DNA from: JALZKA01 sp963725035
GTDB taxonomy: Bacteria > Actinomycetota > Thermoleophilia > Solirubrobacterales > 70-9
DNA: 64,000 nucleotides
Direction of reading: 5' to 3'
Assembly: GCA_963725035.1 (NCBI GenBank)
Contig: CAVRWX010000019.1
Coordinates: 310,001-374,000 of the forward strand
In this document: positions 35,223 to 44,919 of the stretch, one piece after another
How positions within the stretch are numbered: the first letter of the stretch is position 1
How the letters are laid out: every line of letters begins with the position of its first letter
Notes under the pieces: model-generated
Databases searched by the model: none
Told to the model about the DNA's origin: nothing
The model's input: only the letters and a program-made list of their open reading frames with translations
Position numbers and translations under genes: made by a program

Positions 35223-36215
35223 ATGAGGCGGGCATGGATCGCGGGCGCGGTGGCGGCCGCGACGCTGGCATGGGCTCCCTCGTGGGTATCGGGATCTGCG
35301 GCCCCGGTCAAGCCGCCTGATTGCTCGAAGGCCGACGCCACGATCGTCGCTAGGCCCAGCGAGGACGTGGTGAAGGGAACCTCGGGCGACGACGTGATCT
35401 TCGGAACCGGCGGAGCAGACGTGATCGATGCCGGTGACGGCGACGACACCATCTGCGCCGGCGACGGCAACGACCAGATCTCGGGAGAGGCCGGCGACGA
35501 CGTCCTGGTCGGCGACTCGGGGAACGACGCCGTGCTCGGGTCGGACGGCGATGACGAGCTGTTCGGCGGGCTGGGCACTGACGACCTCCTTGGCGGCGAA
35601 GGCGACGACTACGTGAACGGCGAGGAGGGCGCCGATTCGCTTCTGGGCGGTGCCGGTAAGGACCACCTCGTGGCCTTCCACGGCAAGGACTTCATCATCG
35701 GAGAGGGCTCGGCCGATCAGCTCAACGGATCGAGCGGCGCCGATTTCCTCGTCGCCGGCGCAGGCGACGACCGTGCGTCCGGCGAGCTCGGCCCCGACTT
35801 CGTGGATGGCGCGAGCTCGTTCGACGTCGTCTTCGGGGGCAAGAAGGCAGACCTCGTTTTTGGCGGCACCGACGAGGACGAGATGACGACCGGGCCCGGC
35901 CCCGACCTGATGTACGGCGGCGGAGGCGACGACCTGATGCACGGCCTGGGAGGCGACGACGAGCTCTTCGCGGGCGGCAGGCTCGACTCGCTCTTCGGCG
36001 ACACCGGTAACGACCTGCTGATGGGCGGAACGGAATCCGACGAGCTCTCGGGCGGCTCGGGGAACGACTGGCTCTTCGGCGAACTGGCGGCGGACGCCCT
36101 GGACGGCGGCGAAGGCGATGACAGCTGCAACGGGGGCTCGAACGTTCCCGGCCGCACGAGCACGAAGACCAAGGACACCGCCAAGGGCTGCGAGACGACG
36201 AAGGAAGTGCCGTGA
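35223..36215 (+). CDS. Secreted RTX-like calcium-binding repeat protein
   Basis: 330 residues. A signal peptide (MRRAWIAGAVAAATLAWAPSWVSGSAA) is followed by one Cys and then some 30 tandem nonapeptide-like RTX units (GTGGADVIDAGDGDDTI, GGLGTDDLLGGEGDD, GGAGKDHLVAF and so on), ending in a short tail with two cysteines. The repeats form calcium-loaded parallel beta-rolls after secretion. There is no enzymatic domain and no type I secretion gene nearby. GGAGGAGG lies about 10 bases before the ATG. The next gene overlaps the stop in GTGA and encodes a lipoprotein with the same repeats. Confidence 0.8.
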   Translation: MRRAWIAGAVAAATLAWAPSWVSGSAAPVKPPDCSKADATIVARPSEDVVKGTSGDDVIFGTGGADVIDAGDGDDTICAGDGNDQISGEAGDDVLVGDSGNDAVLGSDGDDELFGGLGTDDLLGGEGDDYVNGEEGADSLLGGAGKDHLVAFHGKDFIIGEGSADQLNGSSGADFLVAGAGDDRASGELGPDFVDGASSFDVVFGGKKADLVFGGTDEDEMTTGPGPDLMYGGGGDDLMHGLGGDDELFAGGRLDSLFGDTGNDLLMGGTESDELSGGSGNDWLFGELAADALDGGEGDDSCNGGSNVPGRTSTKTKDTAKGCETTKEVP

Positions 36216-37000
36216 AGCGGCTCGCCTCAGTCGCCGTTCTTGCCGCTTTCGCAGCCGGCTGCGGCGGGGGAGGCGATGAGCCTTCGAGCCCTCCGTCCGC
36301 AGAGAGCAACAAGCCGGCCGAGGTTCCCAAGGCGCAGACCGTCGATGCCAGCCAGCTCGCCGGAAAGGGCTTCATCGGCACGTGCGACGGGATGAAGGCG
36401 ACGATCGAGGCGAGCGACGGCGACGACATCCTGATCGGGACGGACGGCAAGGACGTGGTCGCGGCCGGCGGGGGCGAAGACAGGATCGAGACGTTCGGAG
36501 AGCGCGACGTGATCTGCGGCGGCGACGGCGACGACGTTCTCATGGGCGGGATCGGCCCGCCTGACCGGATTTATGGCGAGGAGGGATCCGACGTCTTGGC
36601 CGGAGGCGACGGCGACGACCTCCTGGACGGCGGCGAGGGAGACGACGTGATCCTCGGCGAGGACGACGACGACCGCATCGCCGGCGGCCCCGGCGATGAC
36701 CGCATCAGCGCGAACCTTGGCTCCGACGACGTCTCAGGCGGCGATGGCAACGACGACATCGCGACTGACGAGGGCCGCGACACGGTGGACGCCGGCGCGG
36801 GCAACGACCGGGTCTCAGTCGGCGAGAGCGACGACGAAGCGGACGGAGGCCCCGGAGACGACGCAATCTACGGCGGGTCCGGCCTGGACCGTCTGGTCGG
36901 AAGCGACGGCCTCGACAGGCTCTTCGGCGGTGAGGATCGGGACGAGTGCGAGGTTGGCGAGAAAAGCGAGCTCACGCTCGAATGCGAGAAGGGCGTCTAG
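36212..37000 (+). CDS. RTX-like repeat lipoprotein
   Basis: 262 residues. The N-terminus is a lipoprotein signal (MKRLASVAVLAAFAAGCGGG; lipobox AAGC, Cys at about 17), then a Pro/Ser-rich linker and about 20 RTX nonapeptide units (GGDGDDVLMGG, GGEGDDVILGE, GGPGDDRISAN and others). The C-terminus carries paired cysteines. It is translationally coupled (GTGA) to the freely secreted RTX protein upstream, suggesting a cell-bound partner. The TAG stop shares CTAG with the convergent sulfatase. Confidence 0.78.
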   Translation: MKRLASVAVLAAFAAGCGGGGDEPSSPPSAESNKPAEVPKAQTVDASQLAGKGFIGTCDGMKATIEASDGDDILIGTDGKDVVAAGGGEDRIETFGERDVICGGDGDDVLMGGIGPPDRIYGEEGSDVLAGGDGDDLLDGGEGDDVILGEDDDDRIAGGPGDDRISANLGSDDVSGGDGNDDIATDEGRDTVDAGAGNDRVSVGESDDEADGGPGDDAIYGGSGLDRLVGSDGLDRLFGGEDRDECEVGEKSELTLECEKGV

Positions 37001-38481
37001 CGGCAGGAGGCTCCGGCGCAGTCTGAGAGCTCGCGCAACTCCTCTCGAAGTTGGCGCTCCGTGTCGGCCACCGACGGATCCCCTGCAAGGTTTTTCAGCT
37101 CGTACGGGTCCTTGTCGAGATCGAATAGCTGGGATCCCCCGCTCGCGTACTTCGCGAGCTTCCATCGCTTCGTTCGTACCGCTTGAAACTCCTCCCGGCC
37201 GTCCAGGAGTTCGAGCAGAAGCGACTCACGGACCGGCGAGTCGTCCCCGCGCAGTGTGCTGACGAGAGACCGTCCATCAAGCTTCCTTTCGGGGGAAGCC
37301 TTCGCAAGGTCTGTGATCGTTGGAGCCAGATCGACGTTCGCGACGAGGGAAGCATTGGTGGTGCCGGCATCCACTCCCGGCCCGCGGACTATCAGCGGCA
37401 CACGGACCGCCTCCTCGTAGGCCACGTCCTTGCCTCTCAAACCGTGCTCTCCCAAGAGATACCCGTTGTCTGAGGTGAAGATGAAGTACGTGTCGGCGAG
37501 CTCACCTGTCTTCCGCAGGTTTCGATCCAGACGCTCGACCATCTCGTCAACCGCGAGGAGGCTTTCGGAGCGGCCGAGAAAGCCCGACTCGAGCATCGAG
37601 ATGGATGTCTGGTCTTCGCCTCTCTCGACACGGCGGACTATCGCGTCCGGGACCGAGTCGCGGGGCGGTGTCTTGAAGGATGGCGTTCGGGGCAGCGCCG
37701 TCCCTTCCAGGCGGCCGAGGTGACGGGGGGCAGGTCGGGGGTCCCGAGGCGTCGTGGCCGGGATCACGCCTTCGCTGTGGGGTGCGGTTGGCGCGACGTT
37801 CAGGAAGAACGGCCGTGTGCCCGCCGACCGGCGGACAAACGCGCTTGCCTGCCGTGCGAACACATCGGTCTGGTAGGCGCGCGGACCCTCGCCGTAGTCG
37901 TGAAGCCCACCATCGATGTTCAGCGTGTATCCGTACCTCCGGTCTTCTGTCCCATCCACGGGCGCGCTCCACGAGTCCCAGCCCAGCGGGACCTCGCTGG
38001 GGTCGCTGCCTCGGCTCTCGATCCCATAGCCGTTGAGGTACTTCCCGACGTGGCCGGTGCGATACCCGGCAACTTGGAGCCACGCGGGGAGGATGTTGTC
38101 CTTGTCCTCCAAGGCCGCATAGCCGCCTTTCGGGGGGTCCGAAGAGAGGACCCCGTGGTTGTGCGAGTACTGACCAGTGAGGAAAGTCGCTCTGGCTGGA
38201 CAGCACTCCGGGGTCGTCGTGAAGCTCTTGGTGAAAGTCATCCCGCGCTCGCCGATCAGGTGGCGGACCGCCGGCATGAACCTGAGCGATCTGATCGCCT
38301 GGTCGTCCGTCATCACGATCACGAAATTCGGCGCGCCTTTCGCGCTAGGTGGCCGCGGGGCGGCCTCCTCGCTCCGGGGTGCGCCCGCTTCGCCCTCGCT
38401 CTGTCCGCAGCTCGCGGCGCCGCCGGCGATGGCGACGACGATCGCAACACAGCCCAACCGGAAGGACAGGGTGGACCTCAA
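36997..38481 (-). CDS. Sulfatase, lipoprotein type
   Basis: Arylsulfatase-fold enzyme of 494 residues. A lipobox-like signal (GGAASCGQS, Cys at about 25) anchors it outside the membrane. Metal ligands lie in IVMTDDQA. The formylglycine motif CCPARATFLTGQ (C-x-P-x-R, residues about 93-104) is intact, and FTSDNGYLLGEHG with LRGKDVAYEEAVRVPLIV follows. It removes sulfate esters, probably from extracellular glycans. The TTG start overlaps the glycosyltransferase stop in TTGA, so it belongs to the glycan operon. Confidence 0.9.
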   Translation of the reverse strand: MRSTLSFRLGCVAIVVAIAGGAASCGQSEGEAGAPRSEEAAPRPPSAKGAPNFVIVMTDDQAIRSLRFMPAVRHLIGERGMTFTKSFTTTPECCPARATFLTGQYSHNHGVLSSDPPKGGYAALEDKDNILPAWLQVAGYRTGHVGKYLNGYGIESRGSDPSEVPLGWDSWSAPVDGTEDRRYGYTLNIDGGLHDYGEGPRAYQTDVFARQASAFVRRSAGTRPFFLNVAPTAPHSEGVIPATTPRDPRPAPRHLGRLEGTALPRTPSFKTPPRDSVPDAIVRRVERGEDQTSISMLESGFLGRSESLLAVDEMVERLDRNLRKTGELADTYFIFTSDNGYLLGEHGLRGKDVAYEEAVRVPLIVRGPGVDAGTTNASLVANVDLAPTITDLAKASPERKLDGRSLVSTLRGDDSPVRESLLLELLDGREEFQAVRTKRWKLAKYASGGSQLFDLDKDPYELKNLAGDPSVADTERQLREELRELSDCAGASCR

Positions 38482-39734
38482 CGGTGCTTTCGCCGCTCGA
38501 TCGCGCCCTCGACCGCTTCCTCCATCCGCGCGGCCACCGCCGGGTAGGCATGTTCCTCACGGGCATCCGGATCGCTGGCAGTCAATCCTCGTCGCGCGGT
38601 GAGCGCAAGCGCTTCGGTGATCGCCCGCACATCGCCGGCCGGAATCACCCTTCCGCCGAAGCTCGCGACGACGGTTCCTGCCTCGGTCCCCTCCGCGAGC
38701 GCCAGGATCGGCGGCCCGGCGCTGAGGTATTCGTAGAGCTTGAAGTTCGCGAGCTGCGAGCGCACGGGGTGGGCGATCAGGAGGAGAGCCCCCGCGGCGC
38801 GCTGGAGCGCGAGCGCGCGATCGCGCTCCAGCGACCCGACAACTGAGATGCGAGCCGGCGACACGTCGCGGTCGAAGGCAACGCGCTCGCTCTCGGTCAG
38901 CGGCCCGGCGACCACCAGCTCGAGCTGGGCCGCGTCCTCCGGGTTGTCGGCTGCGAAGGCATCCATGGCATTCAGCAGCGCGCCCGGGTCTCGCCCTGTC
39001 GAGCCGAAACGGCCGGTGTAGACGAGCGAGACGCGCTCGGGGTCGAGGAGAGCGGCGACCGATGCGGGGTCGGCGGCTGCAAGCAGCTCGGGGTCGGCGC
39101 CGTTGCGGACCAGGACCGGATCGGCGATGCCGCGCTCACGGAGATCCTCGGCGGCGGGCTCGGACACGCAGACCACGGCATCGGCCGCGCTCAGGGTGCG
39201 CCGCTCGAGGCGTTCGTCCATGCGCCTCTGGAAGCCGGTTGGAAACGGAGGGCGAAGTGGCTCGAAGGTCCAGCCATCGCGAACGTCGGCGACCCAGGCG
39301 GCCCCCCGGCGCTGAAGCGCGCGGCCCACGGAGTGGGCCGACTCGGGCGGCGAGGTCGTGATGACGCAGTCGAATGGCTTGGCCCGGTGAAGGGCGCGGG
39401 CACGATGCCTCGCGAACGGCGCCCAGGCCAGGGCGAGCGGCTCGGGGACGATCACCTTGCTCAGCGGGTGGGGCTTGCCCGAGTACGTATCTGAGTCGTA
39501 CAGCGAGCCGACGTGATCGCCGCCTCGGAGCTTCGCCCGCCAGAGCTGCGCGTCGGCGGTGCGGACGATGCTCTGCTCGGAGTCGTCGGGGAGCTCGCCG
39601 TAGGCCGAGGTCGTCAGCACCGTCACGTCGTGCCCCACGCGGCGCAGGTACTTGACCATCGAGGTCGGCCGGTGGGCTCCCGTGTCAGAGCACGGGGGAT
39701 AGAAGTAGGCGACGAGGAGGATCCTGCGGGACAT
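38478..39734 (-). CDS. Glycosyltransferase family 4 protein
   Basis: 418-residue GT-B glycosyltransferase. The N-terminal ILLVAYFYPPCSDTGAHRP is the acceptor-side start of many GT4 enzymes. The donor side has LVYTGRFGSTGRDPGALL, and LFKLYEYLSAGPPILALAE-like sequence (ANFKLYEYLSAGPPI) near residues 330-344 carries the nucleotide-sugar-binding Glu region. It acts in the cytoplasm on an envelope or exopolysaccharide intermediate. The downstream sulfatase is translationally coupled. Confidence 0.85.
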   Translation of the reverse strand: MSRRILLVAYFYPPCSDTGAHRPTSMVKYLRRVGHDVTVLTTSAYGELPDDSEQSIVRTADAQLWRAKLRGGDHVGSLYDSDTYSGKPHPLSKVIVPEPLALAWAPFARHRARALHRAKPFDCVITTSPPESAHSVGRALQRRGAAWVADVRDGWTFEPLRPPFPTGFQRRMDERLERRTLSAADAVVCVSEPAAEDLRERGIADPVLVRNGADPELLAAADPASVAALLDPERVSLVYTGRFGSTGRDPGALLNAMDAFAADNPEDAAQLELVVAGPLTESERVAFDRDVSPARISVVGSLERDRALALQRAAGALLLIAHPVRSQLANFKLYEYLSAGPPILALAEGTEAGTVVASFGGRVIPAGDVRAITEALALTARRGLTASDPDAREEHAYPAVAARMEEAVEGAIERRKHR

Positions 39735-39811
39735 CTAGATGACCGACTCCATGATCAGCACGCACGCGAATGACGCCTGGCGCACTTCGCAGGATCGGGG
39801 CCGTGCTCCTC

Positions 39812-39833
39812 GCGCGTGCCAACCGGCACGCGC
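39812..39833. terminator. GC hairpin between two glycosyltransferase genes
   Basis: GCGCGTGCC (39812-39820), loop AACC and GGCACGCGC (39825-39833) make a perfect 9-bp stem in the 168-base gap. It has no T-run. It may end transcription from the upstream glycosyltransferase gene or lower downstream expression. The rest of the gap shows nothing else. Confidence 0.5.
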
Positions 39834-39902
39834 TTCGTCCCACGTCTGCGCCCTGCTCGACGCCAGACGTCCTCGCGCACATGCTGCCATGAACTCGATC
39901 AT

Positions 39903-41081
39903 CTACCGCATCTTCGCGGCTCGCGCCTCGATCGCCTCCGCGTATGCGTCGTCCATGCGGTCGAGGAGGCGCGGCCAGTTCCATTCGGCCTCGGCGCGGG
40001 CTCTGCCGCGCGCGCCCATCGCCAAGCGCCCGTCAGGGCCGATGTCGACGATCTCGCGCAGCCGGTCGGCGACCGCGCTCACGTCGCCCTGCGGCGCGAG
40101 AAGGCCGGTGCCTTCCGCAACAACCGCCTTCACGCCGGGGTAGTCCGTTGCGATGACGGGTAGGCCGGTCGCCATCGCCTCGATCAGGACGATGCCGAAC
40201 GACTCCGGCGGCTCCGTGGTGAGCAGGAACAGGTCCGCCGCCCGCAGGACGTCCGGCAGCTCGGGGTGGGGAACGGCGCCGAGGAAGTGGACGCGCTCGC
40301 CGACATCGCGCTCGCCGGCGCGGTCGCGGAAGTCCTCGACCAGCTCGCCGCCGCCCGCGACGACGATGTGGACGCGCTCGTCACCCATCTCCGCGAGGGC
40401 GTCGATCGCGACGTCGAGGCGCTTGAAGTGATGGGCGCGGTCGAGGGTGGCGACGAAGGCCGCGACGATCGCGTCGTCAGGGATGCCGAGCCGCTTGCGA
40501 AGGCCCGACCCGTCCGGGCCGGGGCTGAACCGCTCGGCGTCGACGCCGTTCGGCATCTCGATCAGCTTCGACGGGTCGCTCTCGCCGGTGCGCCGCAGAT
40601 AGGAGACCGACTCGGCGTGGTCGGGGCTGAGGACGCAGACGCGGTCGGCGGCCCGGATCAGCGCGGGCGCGACGGTGTGCTCGTAGGCCTCGAACAAGAG
40701 CCCGCGGCCGGCGTCGCCGACGAGACGGTTCTTGTAATGGACGAGGAGCGCCTGCGAGCGGCGCTCTCGCCGGAGGCGCCCGAGGAGCGTCAGGTCCGCT
40801 CCGAAGATGAACGGGTAGTGGAGGTGGACGACATCGAAGCCGTCGACCCGGGCGAGGCTGGGGATGAGCGGAGCGTTCCCGATCGCGAAGATCGGCTTGG
40901 TCCTGTGGACGTCGACGCCCGCCGACTCGGGGATCTCACCAGGCGCGGGCGCGGTGAAGACCTCAACGTGGTGCCCTCGCTCTGCTTGGCCGACCGCAAA
41001 GCGGTGCGCCGTGTTGCCCGCGCCCCCCGGATACGGAGGAAATGTCGCAGTCAGATGGGCGACTCGCAGGCGTTGACCCAT
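39903..41081 (-). CDS. Glycosyltransferase family 4 protein
   Basis: 392-residue GT4 enzyme. N-terminal LTATFPPYPGGAGNTAHRFA, donor-site block VAAFVATLDRAHHFKRLDVAIDAL, and the late motif FLLTTEPPESFGIVLIEAMATG with E-x7-E spacing are diagnostic. It likely adds a hexose to a surface glycan. It follows the UDP-xylose synthase gene by 20 bases and is probably cotranscribed with it. Confidence 0.9.
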   Translation of the reverse strand: MGQRLRVAHLTATFPPYPGGAGNTAHRFAVGQAERGHHVEVFTAPAPGEIPESAGVDVHRTKPIFAIGNAPLIPSLARVDGFDVVHLHYPFIFGADLTLLGRLRRERRSQALLVHYKNRLVGDAGRGLLFEAYEHTVAPALIRAADRVCVLSPDHAESVSYLRRTGESDPSKLIEMPNGVDAERFSPGPDGSGLRKRLGIPDDAIVAAFVATLDRAHHFKRLDVAIDALAEMGDERVHIVVAGGGELVEDFRDRAGERDVGERVHFLGAVPHPELPDVLRAADLFLLTTEPPESFGIVLIEAMATGLPVIATDYPGVKAVVAEGTGLLAPQGDVSAVADRLREIVDIGPDGRLAMGARGRARAEAEWNWPRLLDRMDDAYAEAIEARAAKMR

Positions 41082-41101
41082 GGCGGGACGCTCCGGAAGC
41101 T

Positions 41102-42049
41102 CTAGTAGCGCGCGTCTACGAGTTGCTCGACGCCGGACTTCTCGATTGTCATGCGCAGGCCTTCGCGCAGGTCGAACGTCGGCTCCCAGTCCAAGAGCTG
41201 CTTGGCACGGGTGATGTCTGGCTGGCGGACCTGCGGGTCGTCGATGGGCAGAGCCTCGAAGATGATCTCCGACTTCGATTCCGTCACCTCGATCACGGTC
41301 TTCGCCAGCTCGATGAGGCTGAGCTCCTCGGGGTTGCCGATGTTGACCGGCACGTGGACGTCGGACTCGGCCATCAGCATGTATCCGCGGACCTGGTCGT
41401 CGACGTAACAGAAGCTCCTAGTCTGGCTGCCGTCGCCGAAGACGGTCAGCGGCTTGTCCTGAAGGGCCTGGCGCAAGAAAGTCGAGACAGCGCGGCCATC
41501 ATGCGGGCGCATCTTCGGCCCGAAGGTGTTGAAGGTGCGGACGATGCCCGTGTCTACACCCTGCTGGCGGTGGTAGGCCATCGTGAGGGCCTCGGCGTAG
41601 CGCTTGGCCTCGTCGTACACGCCGCGCGGGCCGATCGGGTTGACGTGGCCCCAGTACTCCTCCGGCTGCGGGTGGACCTGCGGGTCGCCGTAGACCTCGG
41701 AGGTCGAGGCCAATACGAACCGCGCGCGCTTGAGCTTCGCGAGACCCAGCATGTGATGCGTGCCGTACGAGCCGACCTTGAGCGTGTGGAGGGGCAGGCG
41801 CAGGTAGTCGATCGGGCTCGCGGGAGAGGCCAGGTGATAGACGAAGTCGACCTCCTCGTCAATGAAGAACGGCTCGGTCAGGTCGTGGAGGACGAAGGTG
41901 AAGGCGTCGGTGTCGATGTGCTCGACGTTCTGGAGCGACCCCGTGTCGAGGTTGTCGATGCAGATCACGCGCTCGCCCTTGGCGAGCAGCGCCTCGCACA
42001 AATGCGAGCCCAGAAAGCCCGCTCCGCCGGTGACGATGGACGTAGCCAT
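41102..42049 (-). CDS. UDP-glucuronate decarboxylase (UDP-xylose synthase)
   Basis: SDR-family nucleotide-sugar enzyme of 315 residues. It has NAD-binding GGAGFLGSH (residues 8-16), YHLASPASPIDYLRLP, STSEVYGDPQVHPQ, and the catalytic YDEAKRYAEAL (Tyr-x3-Lys). The ASPASP and GDPQVHPQPEEYWG blocks separate UXS from ordinary epimerases. It converts UDP-glucuronate to UDP-xylose, a likely donor for one of the two neighbouring glycosyltransferases. TAAGCT ends 6 bases before the ATG. Confidence 0.9.
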   Translation of the reverse strand: MATSIVTGGAGFLGSHLCEALLAKGERVICIDNLDTGSLQNVEHIDTDAFTFVLHDLTEPFFIDEEVDFVYHLASPASPIDYLRLPLHTLKVGSYGTHHMLGLAKLKRARFVLASTSEVYGDPQVHPQPEEYWGHVNPIGPRGVYDEAKRYAEALTMAYHRQQGVDTGIVRTFNTFGPKMRPHDGRAVSTFLRQALQDKPLTVFGDGSQTRSFCYVDDQVRGYMLMAESDVHVPVNIGNPEELSLIELAKTVIEVTESKSEIIFEALPIDDPQVRQPDITRAKQLLDWEPTFDLREGLRMTIEKSGVEQLVDARY

Positions 42050-42190
42050 GGTTTCAGCTTAAACCGGCGACCAAGTGGGGGGCAGGACCTACATCTCTCT
42101 CGCAGGCGGGCTTGCCGCGGCCTGGGTTCTGGCTGCGTAGTCCAGATCCATCTTCTTGGCGACTTTTCGCTTGCAGGCCGAGTTTTCGTC

Positions 42191-42217
42191 GTTTGGGAGC
42201 ACCGGGGCAGGGGGTAT
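42191..42217 (+). promoter_or_regulatory. SigB/SigF-type stress promoter upstream of the STAS gene
   Basis: GTTTGG (42191-42196) and GGGTAT (42212-42217) are separated by 15 bases. This matches the general-stress sigma consensus (GTTT, 12-17 bases, GGGTA) of Bacillus SigB and actinobacterial SigF/SigB. It gives a leader of about 30 bases with a ribosome-binding site. I found no second example in the window. Confidence 0.6.
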
Positions 42218-42254
42218 CCGGGTTGAAGACACCCGCCCACCGGAAGGAGCAAGG

Positions 42255-42653
42255 ATGCAACCGGGCCCGGTCCCCTACTCGGATTTCGCTGTTCACGTTG
42301 CGCCGACGGCCGAGGGTGGCACCGATGTGGCGATCTTCGGCGAGCTCGACTTGGCGACCGTCGATCGGGTGCGACACGCGATTGCCGAGGCGATCCTGGC
42401 CGAGGGCGAAGTCGTAATCGACCTGCGGGCGTGTGGCTTCGTCGACTCGCGAGGCATTGCCGCGCTGGTCGAGGCCGCCTTGCGCCTGAGTGACCAGGGA
42501 AGGCGCCTCAGGCTCCGAGGCGTGCAACCTCGGGTGATGAGGACCCTTGGGATCGCCGGGCTGACGAAATGGGAGCTGCTCGAGGTCGAGCCCGAGCCCG
42601 AGCCCGAGCCCGGGTCCGAGGCCGAGCCCACGCCAGAAGGGGGCGCGAAGTGA
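42255..42653 (+). CDS. STAS-domain anti-sigma factor antagonist
   Basis: 132 residues. The STAS domain has IFGELDLATVDRVR and the phosphorylation loop DLRACGFVDSRGIAALVEA, where the Ser of VDSRG is the residue phosphorylated by anti-sigma kinases. The tail is an EP-repeat (EPEPEPEPGSEAEPTPE) encoded by a CCCGAG hexamer repeat near 42590-42620. When unphosphorylated it should bind an anti-sigma factor and free a stress sigma factor. AGGAG lies about 6 bases before the ATG, and a SigB/SigF-type promoter lies upstream. The sigma-like gene follows. Confidence 0.85.
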   Translation: MQPGPVPYSDFAVHVAPTAEGGTDVAIFGELDLATVDRVRHAIAEAILAEGEVVIDLRACGFVDSRGIAALVEAALRLSDQGRRLRLRGVQPRVMRTLGIAGLTKWELLEVEPEPEPEPGSEAEPTPEGGAK

Positions 42654-42674
42654 GCCCACGGGGTTGTCCTGTGC

Positions 42675-43170
42675 GTGGAAGAGCCACGCCCAGCCCCAAG
42701 CGCCGCCGTTGCCCTGCTGGCTGAGTCACACCGCGGCGTTCCGGCGCACCGCGCGGCGCGTCTCGATCTGCGCCGACGATGCCGACGATGCGTTCCAGCG
42801 TGCGGCGCTCATCCTCCTCGAGAAGGCGCCGCCCCACCCGCCGGAGCGCCTCGCGGCGTGGATGCACCTGGTGACTAAGCGCGAGGCCCTGGCGGTCCGG
42901 CGTGATCGTGAACGCATGCTCGCGTGCGAAGTACCGGATTCGCCGAGCGGTGCGCCGTGCCCGGCCGAGCGGGCCGAGCGGCGTGAGTGGGCGCACGAGC
43001 GGGCTCGCACGCTGATGCGCCTCAAGGCCGACGAGCGCCGCGCCCTCGTCCTCCGCGGCGAGGGCTACTCATACGCGGAGATCTGCGAGCTGACTAACTG
43101 GACCCACACGAAGGTCAACCGCTGCCTGACCGAGGGCCGGGCCCGCCTTCGCCAGCTCTCGGGCGGTTAG
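42675..43170 (+). CDS. Sigma-70-like RNA polymerase sigma factor (possible frameshift near N-terminus)
   Basis: About 165 residues. Region 2-like sequence is FRRTARRVSICADDADDAFQRAALILL and region 4 is LKADERRALVLRGEGYSYAEICELTNWTHTKVNRCL, giving an ECF-like layout without region 3. The core is in one frame that can start at a TTG (42664). A more natural N-terminus (EEPRPAPSAAVALLAESHR) lies in another frame from GTG 42675 and joins the core if one base near 42735 is extra; I chose that. It is 20 bases downstream of the STAS gene, so likely in the same stress-regulated operon. Confidence 0.7.
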
Positions 43171-43185
43171 ACCGCGGGGGTCAGC

Positions 43186-44477
<1,292 letters not shown>

Positions 44478-44481
<4 letters not shown>

Positions 44482-44831
44482 TTCTCCACAGGCGTCACGG
44501 CGCCCTTGTCGGTTTCACCGGTGCGGATGCGCACCGCCTGCTCGAGGGGCACGACGAAGATCTTGCCGTCGCCGACCTCGCCGGTCTGGCCGCCCGACTG
44601 GAGCGCGCCGACCGTCGGCTCGACGAAGTCATCAGAGACCGCGATCTCGAAGCGCACCTTCTCGGAGAGGCCCATCTTCACGGTGGTCCCCCGGTAGGTC
44701 TCGACGCGTTCGAGCTCGCCACCGTGTCCTTGGACACGGCTCATCGATACTCCGCGTACATCCGCTCTGTAAAGCGCCTCCAAGACGTCGTTCGCCTTCT
44801 CGGGGCGAACAATCCCGATGACCAGCTTCAA
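44478..44831 (-). CDS. glnK: P-II family nitrogen regulatory protein
   Basis: 117 residues. It starts MKLVIGIVRPEKANDVLEAL and has a T-loop of atypical sequence (GHGGELERVETYRGTTVKMG) plus the nucleotide-binding GDGKIFVVPLEQAVRIRTGE. The usual uridylylated Tyr context (GAEY) is not obvious, though one Tyr is in the loop. It senses ATP/ADP and 2-oxoglutarate and should bind the coupled Amt channel. The TTG start has AGGAGG 7 bases upstream. Confidence 0.92.
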
Positions 44832-44894
44832 GCTGCTTCCTCCTCGAGTTGAGCCGGCTACTCCACCGGCCGAAGGCGGCAGCCTAACGCAGAG

Positions 44895-44919
44895 CAAAGG
44901 GCTGAATTTCAGTCCTTTG
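44895..44919. terminator. Palindrome at the end of the GH26-like gene, upstream of glnK
   Basis: CAAAGG/CCTTTG and CTGAA/TTCAG arms are nested around a one-base centre with a single G/T mismatch, 25 bases in all. It overlaps the stop codon of the GH26-like gene and lies 64 bases before the glnK start. It may be a terminator or an operator of glnK-amtB. There is no T-run. Confidence 0.4.

Noticed and set aside
33489..35942. Very long minus-strand frame extending the mutase gene by about 260 codons
   Set aside because: The extension lies antisense to the RTX gene, has low-complexity Val/Ala/Arg content, and the mutase family starts at about 35159.
35380..36960. Short repeated units resembling a repeat array
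   Set aside because: They are coding RTX nonapeptide repeats (GGxGxDxx), not CRISPR or tandem DNA repeats with spacers.
39685..39984. 99-codon minus-strand frame in the gap between glycosyltransferase genes
   Set aside because: It overlaps the ends of both neighbouring genes out of frame, is Arg/His-rich, and contains the hairpin at 39812-39833.
42590..42626. CCCGAG hexamer tandem repeat
   Set aside because: It encodes the Glu-Pro tail of the STAS protein; a microsatellite-like coding repeat, not a separate element.
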